Of a stretch of 30,352 bases of DNA, positions 8,215 to 14,873 are shown one piece after another. Source of the stretch: Chloroflexota bacterium. Lineage in GTDB: Bacteria; Chloroflexota; Anaerolineae; Anaerolineales; UBA11657. Each line of letters opens with the position of its first letter. The stretch's first letter is position 1. The DNA lies in assembly GCA_003670425.1 (NCBI GenBank), contig QWRL01000003.1, positions 10,930 to 41,281 on the forward strand. Reading direction: 5' to 3'. The notes under the pieces were generated by a model. The model searched no databases. It was given only the letters and a program-made list of their open reading frames with translations, and was not told the origin of the DNA. Position numbers and translations under genes: made by a program.

Positions 8215-9627
8215 TCAGGCAAGGCCGGCAATTTGCAGGCCGGCCTGCAGCATGGGCTGCACGTTGAGCCCGTTGGTGGTCTCGCAGTACACGCGAATGA
8301 TTGGCTCGGTGCCGGAAAAGCGAATGAGCAGCCAACTGCCGTCCTGCAGGCAGTATTTGTAGCCGTCGGTTTTGTCTATGCGCGCGACGGGCAGGCCGGC
8401 AATCTGGGCGGGCAGGGCGGCCGCCACACGTGCGCGGGTTTCGGAGCGGTGGGCGGGCGGAAAATCGCTGTCGATGCGGTCGTAAAAGTAGCGCGCACCC
8501 AGGCGCGCAAAAAGAGTCTCGAGCAGCTCGGACGGCTTTTGGCGCAGCCGGCACATCAGCTCCAGAATGAACAGGCCGGCCAAAATGCCATCGCGTTCGG
8601 GTACATGGTTGCGAAATGCGAAGCCGCCGGATTCTTCGCCACCCATCAGCGCGTTGGTGGCCGTCATTTTTGGCGCCACATACTTGAAGCCCACGCCGGT
8701 CTCATGCACCGGCACGCCGTACAGTTCACCCAGGCGGTCGAGCATTGTGGTGGTGGACAGCGTGCGCACGATGGGTCCGCGTTCGCCGCGCACCTCCAGC
8801 ATGTGGTACGCCAGCAGCGCGTACACGCGCAGCTGATTGATGAAGACGCCGTGCTCGTCGCCCACGCCAATGCGGTCGGCATCGCCGTCGGTAATGAGGC
8901 ACACATCGGCGCCTTGCGCAACGGCAGCGCGCAAGCCCGCATCAATGTTGGGCGGGATGGGTTCCGGGCGCGACATTTCCGGGAAGACTGGGTTGCGCTG
9001 ATTGTGCACCTCCAGCACGGTGGTGGTGCCGCCAGCCAGCAAACGCGCAAACCAGCCGGCGCCATTGCCCCACATCGAATCAACCATCACGCGCAGCCCG
9101 GCGCGCTTGATGGGCTCAAGATCGATCACATCCCGCAGGTGCAGAATGTAGGCGGGGGCTGCATCGAACTTTTGCACGCGGCCTGTGGCTGCCTGCGCGG
9201 GCTCGGCGGCTGCCGGAATGTTGGCTTCGATGCGCGCCAGCCCGGCTGGCGGCACTGCACCGCCGGTGTGGTCGCGCACTTTGAAGCCGTTGTCTTGCGG
9301 CGGGTTGTGTGATGCGGTGATGTTGATGGCCCCCACCGCTTGCTTCTCCAGCACAGCGTAGGCAATCACGGGCGTGGGCGTGGCGCCGTCCGTCAGCCAC
9401 GCATTCAGGCCGTGCTCTGCCAGCACTTGCGCAGCAGTTGCCGCAAAATGTTCGGAGGCAAAGCGCTGGTCGTATCCCACCACCACCGCTTTGCCGGCGT
9501 GGCCGCACTCCAGCAGATAGCGGGCAAAGCCCTGCGTGCAGCGGCGCACATTTGCAAATGTATAGTCGGCGCCGATGCGCCCGCGCCAGCCATCGGTGCC
9601 AAACCGGATTGAGTCGTCAGCTTCCAT
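8215..9627 (-). CDS. Alpha-D-phosphohexomutase (phosphoglucomutase/phosphomannomutase)
   Basis: This 470-residue enzyme interconverts hexose 6-phosphate and hexose 1-phosphate. All four family motifs are visible: the phosphoserine loop TASHNP (Ser106), the Mg loop DGDADR (247-252), the sugar-specificity loop GGEESGG (329-335) and the phosphate loop RFSGTEPIIRVY near the end. The GGEESGG form is shared by glucose- and mannose-using members. Its place directly after gmd argues for phosphomannomutase work that feeds GDP-mannose. No GDP-mannose pyrophosphorylase is in the window. It starts at ATG 9627, 36 bases after gmd, without an SD, and is followed by the GTG of tatD after 8 bases. Confidence 0.92.
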   Translation of the reverse strand: MEADDSIRFGTDGWRGRIGADYTFANVRRCTQGFARYLLECGHAGKAVVVGYDQRFASEHFAATAAQVLAEHGLNAWLTDGATPTPVIAYAVLEKQAVGAINITASHNPPQDNGFKVRDHTGGAVPPAGLARIEANIPAAAEPAQAATGRVQKFDAAPAYILHLRDVIDLEPIKRAGLRVMVDSMWGNGAGWFARLLAGGTTTVLEVHNQRNPVFPEMSRPEPIPPNIDAGLRAAVAQGADVCLITDGDADRIGVGDEHGVFINQLRVYALLAYHMLEVRGERGPIVRTLSTTTMLDRLGELYGVPVHETGVGFKYVAPKMTATNALMGGEESGGFAFRNHVPERDGILAGLFILELMCRLRQKPSELLETLFARLGARYFYDRIDSDFPPAHRSETRARVAAALPAQIAGLPVARIDKTDGYKYCLQDGSWLLIRFSGTEPIIRVYCETTNGLNVQPMLQAGLQIAGLA

Positions 9628-9663
9628 AGTTGCGCGCGGCAGTTTGTGGTGTGCGGCTGAGGT

Positions 9664-10668
9664 TTAAAAGCGGACGGTGGTGAACTCTTGCAAGTCCGGC
9701 AGGCGCACACCAGACTGCAGTTTGGCGATATCGGAGTCCACCATGGAATGCATGAGCTCTTTGAAGCCAAGCTCCGGCTCCCAGCCCAGCAGGCGGCCGG
9801 CTTTGGCGGGATCACCCACCAGCAGGTCCACTTCCGCCGGGCGGTAAAAGCGCTGGTCCTGCACAACATAATCATTGTAATCAAGACCCGCGTGTGCAAA
9901 CGCGACCGCGCACATCTCGCGCACGCTGTGCGTGTTGCCGGTTGCAATCACAAAGTCCTGCGGGTCGCTTTGCTGCAGCATCAGCCACATGGCTTGCACA
10001 TAATCCCCCGCAAAGCCCAGGTCGCGCTGGGCTTCAATGTTGCCCAGGCGCAGCTTGTCCAGCTGCCCCAGTTTAATTGCGGCCACGCCGAGGCTGATTT
10101 TGCGCTCCACAAATTCCAGGCCGCGGCGCGGCGAGCCGTGATTAAACAAAATGCCGGAAGTGGCGTGCATGCCGTAGCTCTCGCGGTAGTTAACTGTGAT
10201 CCAGTGGCCGTACAACTTGGCAACGCCGTACGGGCTGCGCGGATAGAACGGCGTGCTTTCGCGCTGCGGCACTTCCTGAACCTTGCCGAACATCTCGCTC
10301 GAGGACGCCTGATAAAAACGCGTGCCCTTGTTGACGAGCCGGATGGCGTCCAGCATGCGCGTGACGCCAAGCGCGGTGGCTTCGCCCGTCAGCACCGGCT
10401 GCTGCCAGGACGTGGGCACAAATGACATGGCGGCCAGGTTGTACACCTCGTCGGGCGCAAACTCGCGCAGCACGCCGATGAGCGAACCCTCATCCAGCAA
10501 ATCGCCCTGCACCAGCGAGATGCGGTCTTGAATGGGCTCCAGGCGCTCCAGGTTGATGATGCTTGTGCGCCGCACCATTCCGACCACGGTGTAGTTCTTT
10601 TGGAGCAAAAACTCCGCAAGGTATGAGCCGTCTTGTCCGGTGATGCCGGTGATTAATGCAGTGGGCAT
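9664..10668 (-). CDS. gmd: GDP-mannose 4,6-dehydratase
   Basis: This 334-residue extended short-chain dehydrogenase turns GDP-D-mannose into GDP-4-dehydro-6-deoxy-D-mannose. The N-terminus has the NADP-binding GITGQDGSYLAEFLL motif that is nearly diagnostic for Gmd. SSSEMFGKV contains the catalytic Ser/Glu, SPYGVAK the catalytic Tyr-x3-Lys, and NHGSPRRGLEFVERKI the GDP-sugar and tetramer contact segment. The length is normal. ATG at 10668 has AAGAGG 6 bases upstream, one of the few SD-like sites here. It lies 20 bases after the reductase gene, so the pair forms the GDP-D-rhamnose route. Confidence 0.97.
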   Translation of the reverse strand: MPTALITGITGQDGSYLAEFLLQKNYTVVGMVRRTSIINLERLEPIQDRISLVQGDLLDEGSLIGVLREFAPDEVYNLAAMSFVPTSWQQPVLTGEATALGVTRMLDAIRLVNKGTRFYQASSSEMFGKVQEVPQRESTPFYPRSPYGVAKLYGHWITVNYRESYGMHATSGILFNHGSPRRGLEFVERKISLGVAAIKLGQLDKLRLGNIEAQRDLGFAGDYVQAMWLMLQQSDPQDFVIATGNTHSVREMCAVAFAHAGLDYNDYVVQDQRFYRPAEVDLLVGDPAKAGRLLGWEPELGFKELMHSMVDSDIAKLQSGVRLPDLQEFTTVRF

Positions 10669-10688
10669 AGTTGGCCTCTTGGGATGTT

Positions 10689-11660
10689 CTACTGTGTGGC
10701 GCTCACGGCGCTGGCTTGCAGCTGCTGGCGCTCATACTGAAGCAGCGTCTGCAGCGTTTGCGTCAGGCTGTAGCTTGGCTGCCAGCCGGTGAGCCCGGTA
10801 AATTTTCTGGTGTCCGGCAGCAGCCCGGCTCCGGCGGTGGGGCGGAACAGTTCTGGGTCGACCACCACCTCCACCTGCAGCCCGGTCAAGCGCAGCAGCT
10901 CATCGAGCAGCTGTTGCACCGGGTAGCGGTTGCCGCTGGCTATGTTGTACGCTTCACCGGCTGCGCAGTGCTGCCACGCCAGATGGTAGGCGCGTGCCAT
11001 GTCGCGCACATCCGTGAAGTCCTGCTGCATAGCCAAGTTGCCAACCAGCAGGCGCGCCGGCTGCAGGCCGGCTGCAATGCGCACCAGCTGGCGCGCAAAA
11101 GAAGTGGCCACAAAGTCGCCCGTCTGCCGCGGCCCGATGTGGTTGAACGGGCGCAAGCGAATGACCTGCATCCCGTAGTGCACGAATGCCTGATGCGCCA
11201 GCCAGTCCTGCGCGGCTTTGCTTGTGCCGTAGGGAGTGTCCGGGCGTAGTTCGCGTTTTTCGTCGGTCAGCGGCTGGCCTGACGCCACGGAACCATAAAC
11301 CTGCCCGGAGGTGATGACAACGATGCGCGGCTGCGGCTCTAGCAAACGCGCCGCTTCCAAAACATTGACCTGCGACTGCACGTTCCCCTGAAACCATGCC
11401 CACGGGTCACCCCAGCTGGCATGCACCGCAGCCTGCCCGGCAAGATGGTAAATTGCGGCGGGCCGGACGCGGCCAATGTACGCGCCAACCGCAGCGGCAT
11501 CACACAAGTCAATGACCTCATATTTGACCGCCGCATTGAGGTCGGAGGGCATCTGCCCGGCCAAGCCACAGCCCCAGAGCTCAGCATCCGTGTTGGCGGC
11601 AAGGTACTCTGCAAGGTGGCTGCCGGAAAATCCGCTGGCACCCGTGATTAATGTGCGCAT
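10689..11660 (-). CDS. rmd: GDP-6-deoxy-D-mannose reductase
   Basis: This 323-residue NAD(P)-dependent reductase of the extended SDR family has a dinucleotide site TGASGFSGSHLAEYL at the N-terminus, the catalytic Ser/Thr region ITSGQVYG, and YGTSKAAQ with the Tyr-x3-Lys pair. It resembles Rmd more than the GDP-fucose synthase Fcl, whose N-terminus has a different signature. It would reduce the Gmd product to GDP-D-rhamnose. It is the first gene of the operon and starts at ATG 11660 without an SD, about 50 bases from a TATAAT on the minus strand. The choice of Rmd over a related epimerase rests mainly on the gmd neighbour. Confidence 0.85.
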   Translation of the reverse strand: MRTLITGASGFSGSHLAEYLAANTDAELWGCGLAGQMPSDLNAAVKYEVIDLCDAAAVGAYIGRVRPAAIYHLAGQAAVHASWGDPWAWFQGNVQSQVNVLEAARLLEPQPRIVVITSGQVYGSVASGQPLTDEKRELRPDTPYGTSKAAQDWLAHQAFVHYGMQVIRLRPFNHIGPRQTGDFVATSFARQLVRIAAGLQPARLLVGNLAMQQDFTDVRDMARAYHLAWQHCAAGEAYNIASGNRYPVQQLLDELLRLTGLQVEVVVDPELFRPTAGAGLLPDTRKFTGLTGWQPSYSLTQTLQTLLQYERQQLQASAVSATQ

Positions 11661-11708
11661 TTAGGTGGGCTGCAACTGTACATGACAAGGGCGCTGCCAC
11701 GCGCGCGC

Positions 11709-11714
11709 ATTATA
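11709..11714 (-). promoter_or_regulatory. Possible -10 box for the rmd-gmd operon
   Basis: The minus strand reads TATAAT here, a consensus -10, 48 bases upstream of the rmd ATG. No good -35 lies 16-18 bases further upstream, and that space is taken by the divergent plus-strand promoter, so any activity may depend on an activator. Confidence 0.45.
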
Positions 11715-11729
11715 CCGTGCACCTGCTTG

Positions 11730-11758
11730 TTGACAGCGATTCTGTCGCCTCATATAAT
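11730..11758 (+). promoter_or_regulatory. Consensus sigma70-type promoter of the S1-domain gene
   Basis: TTGACA at 11730-11735 and TATAAT at 11753-11758 are both perfect and are exactly 17 bases apart. Transcription would start near 11765, leaving a leader of about 72 bases. This is by far the strongest-looking promoter in the window. Confidence 0.88.
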
Positions 11759-11836
11759 TGGATCGGTTAGAGCCACGCTCTATCTTGGCTGTTACACTTA
11801 TCTGGCAGCGAGTCACACCAACAGGAACCGTCTCAA

Positions 11837-12559
11837 TTGAAATCATCGTCAAGCCCATCTTCCGCCGAGGTTCAACCGGCCACGCCGCAAGCGCTGCAGC
11901 CAAAGATGGAACTACAAGGAAGGATCAAAAAGCTGGAGTTGTTTGGTGCGCTGGTGGACTTGGCCGATGGTCGCGAGGGACTGCTGCATCTTTCGCAGCT
12001 GGAGCGGGCTGCGCATGGGCGCTCGGGCGTGCCGCCCAAGATTGGTGATCCTGTCACGGTTTGGGTAAGCAAGGTGGATGCTGTGGGCGGCGCAGTATTT
12101 CTGACGCTGGACAAGCCTGTGGAAGTAGAGTGGCGTGATCTGGCGGAGGGCCAGGTGCGGCGCGGCAAGGTGGTGCGCGTGGAACAGTTTGGTGTGTTCT
12201 TGGATATTGGCGCGGAGAAGCCCGGCCTGATCCATGTGCGTGAGCTAACCGCCGACCGGGTGGAACATGCGAATGAAGTGGTGAAGGAAGGCGCTGAGCT
12301 GGAGGTAAAAGTGATTGGCGTGGATCGCAAGCGCCGGCGCCTGGACTTGAGCGTGCGCGCCTTGGAAGCTGAGATGATTCAAGCGGTTGCGACCGATGAG
12401 TTGCCGGCGGTTACCGCCATGGGCATGCTGCTAAGTGCTGCCATGGCCAATGCAGAGTCCGGATCCCGTGGCGGAAAGCGTGAACGGCGTGCAAAGAAGG
12501 GCGTGGACGCCGCCAGAGAGGACCTGCTGCAGCGCACTTTGGCCAAGCATCGTACTTAG
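11837..12559 (+). CDS. S1 RNA-binding domain protein
   Basis: This 240-residue protein has two OB-fold S1 domains at about residues 24-92 and 103-172. Each has the typical G-x-V/I...FGA/VFVDL..., G-L-L/I-H pattern (GLLHLSQLE and GLIHVRELT). A short alpha-helical stretch and a basic tail (GGKRERRAKKG) follow. It probably binds single-stranded RNA, like short relatives of ribosomal protein S1, but is too short to be a full S1. The start is taken as TTG at 11837, with AGGA 10 bases upstream. The next in-frame ATG at 11906 lacks an SD and sits at the very edge of the first domain. It is transcribed alone from a perfect promoter and ends at a strong terminator, which fits high expression. Confidence 0.87.
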   Translation: MKSSSSPSSAEVQPATPQALQPKMELQGRIKKLELFGALVDLADGREGLLHLSQLERAAHGRSGVPPKIGDPVTVWVSKVDAVGGAVFLTLDKPVEVEWRDLAEGQVRRGKVVRVEQFGVFLDIGAEKPGLIHVRELTADRVEHANEVVKEGAELEVKVIGVDRKRRRLDLSVRALEAEMIQAVATDELPAVTAMGMLLSAAMANAESGSRGGKRERRAKKGVDAAREDLLQRTLAKHRT

Positions 12560-12578
12560 CACCGCAACTGCGGCGAGT

Positions 12579-12612
12579 AAAAAAAAGAGGGGCGCCAGCG
12601 GCGCCCCTCTTT
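12579..12612. terminator. Bidirectional Rho-independent terminator
   Basis: A perfect 13-bp stem (AAAGAGGGGCGCC / GGCGCCCCTCTTT) with an AGC loop sits between two convergent genes. On the minus strand it is followed by eight Ts, so it strongly ends the rel-moeA-VKOR operon. On the plus strand only TTTGCGTTT follows, so the S1 gene ends less sharply there. Confidence 0.9.
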
Positions 12613-12637
12613 GCGTTTGTGCAGCAGCTAGCGGCCG

Positions 12638-13057
12638 CTAATCGTCGTCATCGTCGTCATCTTCGTCGTCATCGTCGCCATAGAGGTCTTCAATCTCTTC
12701 GTCTTCCTCATCCAGATCCTCGACCGTCAGCTCGCCGTCGCCGCCAGCATCGGTTGCAGGTGTTTCTGGTTCATCTTCATCTGTCTCTGAGTCGTCCGCA
12801 TCGGCCGGCTCTTCTTCATCTGGCTCGCCATCCTCCGGTTCCAGATCGTCATCTTCATCCTCGAGTTCATCCGCATCATCCTCGTCTTCTTCCGCAACCT
12901 CCAACTCCTCCTCGCCGTCAAAGTCTGTTACCGTGTTGGCGTCTTCTTCGGGCTCCGGGTCTTTGGCGGACTTCTTTTTGCTGTTGACTGGAACCAGCCG
13001 CAGCTGCTGCATTGAGCGCTGGGCAAGTGCGGCCGGCATATGTTCGGCAATTTCCAT
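12638..13057 (-). CDS. Hyperacidic small protein with poly-Asp tail
   Basis: This 139-residue protein matches no family I recognise. Residues 1-32 are an ordinary, slightly basic head (MEIAEHMPAALAQ...SKKKSAK). Of the remaining 107 residues, 67 are Asp or Glu, ending in YG, four Asp, one Glu and seven Asp. The protein must be strongly negative and mostly disordered. No signal peptide or membrane segment is seen, so it should be cytoplasmic. Acidic tails of this kind occur in RNA polymerase delta subunits, histone chaperones and DNA mimics, but the delta subunit's folded domain is absent. The start is ATG at 13057, fixed by an AGGGGAG 6 bases upstream; the frame is open to 13150, inside the VKOR gene. 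Last gene of the rel operon. Confidence 0.8.
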   Translation of the reverse strand: MEIAEHMPAALAQRSMQQLRLVPVNSKKKSAKDPEPEEDANTVTDFDGEEELEVAEEDEDDADELEDEDDDLEPEDGEPDEEEPADADDSETDEDEPETPATDAGGDGELTVEDLDEEDEEIEDLYGDDDDEDDDDDDD

Positions 13058-13063
13058 TGAGAA

Positions 13064-13070
13064 CTCCCCT
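13064..13070 (-). promoter_or_regulatory. Strong SD overlapping the VKOR stop codon
   Basis: AGGGGAG on the minus strand ends 6 bases before the ATG at 13057 and uses the last two bases of the VKOR stop codon TAG (13069-13071). It is the best SD in the operon and ties translation of the acidic protein to termination on VKOR. Confidence 0.75.
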
Positions 13071-13599
13071 AGGCGTTGTCCACTTTTTCCAGCATGCGAT
13101 GGACTGACATGAGGAAAAGCAGAGTGATGATAATTGCAGACGCGACACAAAACGGACAGATTGCGCGCAGGATTGCAACTTCAACATAAGTCAGCCATCC
13201 CGAATACAGTGTCCCGATCAGCGTCACACCAAACGTGGCAAGGCGCGTATATTCTGAAAGTGCGGGGCGTGAGCGCTCCAGCAGCAACAGCGCAATAATG
13301 GCCGCGTACGCGCCCAGCCCCAATACAGCAATTGGCAGTCCGGAAATTGATGCGAAGGCACTGTTGTTTACCACTTCGCAATCACCAATTCCGCCACACG
13401 CTGCGTTCACCCCGCTGAGCTTTACCCAGGTCAAGTACGCAGCATCGAGCGCACCCAGGGCGGCCAGGCCGAGTGTGATGAAATGCAGCCGCAGCCCAGC
13501 TGCAGGGCCGCCGGCTTGCGCAACGCTTTCACTATGGGCCGCATCTGCGGTGAGTGCACGCACAGGGTTTACGTCCTCCGCCACAAAATTATCCGTCAT
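13069..13599 (-). CDS. Vitamin K epoxide reductase (VKOR) family membrane protein
   Basis: This 176-residue integral membrane protein has four to five hydrophobic helices after a polar N-terminus of about 35 residues. It has the two VKOR cysteine pairs: Cys68 and Cys74 (CGGIGDC) in the loop, and the active-site CPFC (Cys148, Cys151) at the start of a late helix. It also has the NNSAFASISGLPIAV segment with the conserved Ser. Bacterial VKOR proteins pass electrons from DsbA-like oxidases to quinone and so drive disulfide formation in exported proteins. No thioredoxin/DsbA domain is fused here and no DsbA gene is in the window. It starts at ATG 13599, 31 bases after moeA, and its stop overlaps the SD of the acidic protein. 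Confidence 0.92.
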   Translation of the reverse strand: MTDNFVAEDVNPVRALTADAAHSESVAQAGGPAAGLRLHFITLGLAALGALDAAYLTWVKLSGVNAACGGIGDCEVVNNSAFASISGLPIAVLGLGAYAAIIALLLLERSRPALSEYTRLATFGVTLIGTLYSGWLTYVEVAILRAICPFCVASAIIITLLFLMSVHRMLEKVDNA

Positions 13600-13630
13600 C
13601 TAAAAATGCTAACCGGGGCCATTGGGCTGT

Positions 13631-14869
13631 TTAGTTAGGGAGCAGCCAAGCCTTTACGGGGTCCCCGGTGCGCACGGATTTTACACCAGCTGGAATAATC
13701 AGCAACGCATTTGCATTGGCCATTGCGCCGAGCATGTGCGATTCCTGTCCGCCACTCGTGCGTGCGCGCAGCTCGCCGCTGCGCTCATCAAGTTCCACGC
13801 GCGCGCGCACGTAAGTCTCGCGCCCGTCGGATTGAATGTCGGCAGCCATGCGCGCCATTACCGCCGGCCGCTCCCACTGTCCGCAGCCACTCATGTGCAG
13901 CAGTGCCGGCCGCGCAAATAATTCAAAAGCAATGATGGCCGAGACCGGGTTGCCCGGCAGCCCAAGGAACGGCACGCCGTTGTGCGCACCAAACAGCACC
14001 GGCTTGCCCGGGCGCATGTTCACCTGCCAAAACTCAACCCGCCCTGATTTTTCAAGAGTTTGGCGCACCACATCGAGATTGCCCATTGACACACCGGCGG
14101 ACGACACAATTAGTTGGGCGCCTTGTTGCACTGCGGCTGCCAGGCTGTGTTCAACTGCGGCTATCGAGTCGGGCACAATGCCGAGGTCAATTGGTGTGCC
14201 GCCGGCTTCGTGGATGAGGGCAGCCAGCGTGTAGCTGTTGGAGTTGCGGATTTTTCCGGGGGCAAGCGCAGCGCCAAGCGGCACCAGCTCGTCTCCCGTG
14301 GACAGCACTGCCACGCGCACGCGGCTGGCCACCTCCACCTGTGCGATGCCCAACGCTGCGAGCAAGCCAACCGCAGATGCTGACAGCCGCACGCCCGCCT
14401 GCAGCACCGGGCTTCCGGCTGTTACATCACTGCCCGCGGCGCGGATAAATTGGCGGGGCTGCGCCGGCTGGGCGACGCGGATGCTGGGCGGGCATTGTTG
14501 TGCAGACTGCGGCTTGTCGGTGCCGGTCCATTCCACCGGGATGATGGCGTCCGCGCCCGCGGGCAGCAATGCGCCGGTGGTGATGCGCGCAGCCGTGCCC
14601 GCGCTGAGGGTTGACTTTGGTTCGTGCCCGGCACCAATGTCTTCGATTACTTGCAGGGTCACCGGTGCTGCGGAGCTGGCAGCCGCCACATCTGCTGCGC
14701 GCACTGCGTAGCCGTCCATGGCGGAGTTTGCAAACGGCGGCAGCGCATGGGGCGCATGCACCGGCTGCGCAAGAATGCGGCCGGCTGCATCTGCCAACCC
14801 CAAAGTTTCCGCCGCTACCGGCTGCAGGCGGGCGATGATGCGGCTGCGGGCTTCGGTTACGCTGAGCAT
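13631..14869 (-). CDS. moeA: Molybdopterin molybdenumtransferase
   Basis: This 412-residue MoeA protein inserts molybdate into adenylylated molybdopterin. It has the signature PPFANSAMDGYAVRAAD in domain I, STGDELV and GKIRNSNSYTLAALI in the MogA-like domain, SAGVSMGNLDVV, and GKPVLFGAHNGVPFLGLPGNPVSA. These make the active-site groove. Domain IV is present at the C-terminus. The ATG at 14869 is 4 bases past the rel stop, so the two are clearly co-transcribed. It implies the cell has molybdoenzymes, though none is in the window. No other cofactor genes (moaA, mogA) are near. Confidence 0.95.
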   Translation of the reverse strand: MLSVTEARSRIIARLQPVAAETLGLADAAGRILAQPVHAPHALPPFANSAMDGYAVRAADVAAASSAAPVTLQVIEDIGAGHEPKSTLSAGTAARITTGALLPAGADAIIPVEWTGTDKPQSAQQCPPSIRVAQPAQPRQFIRAAGSDVTAGSPVLQAGVRLSASAVGLLAALGIAQVEVASRVRVAVLSTGDELVPLGAALAPGKIRNSNSYTLAALIHEAGGTPIDLGIVPDSIAAVEHSLAAAVQQGAQLIVSSAGVSMGNLDVVRQTLEKSGRVEFWQVNMRPGKPVLFGAHNGVPFLGLPGNPVSAIIAFELFARPALLHMSGCGQWERPAVMARMAADIQSDGRETYVRARVELDERSGELRARTSGGQESHMLGAMANANALLIIPAGVKSVRTGDPVKAWLLPN

Positions 14870-14873
14870 CTGT

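Noticed and set aside
8167..9312. A 381-codon open frame on the plus strand opposite the phosphohexomutase gene
   Set aside because: It mirrors a well-supported gene and has no SD, promoter or motif.
12638..12900. GTC/ATC-rich stretch resembling a microsatellite
   Set aside because: It is in frame within a gene with a clear SD and stop, so it is listed as a coding feature rather than a separate repeat.
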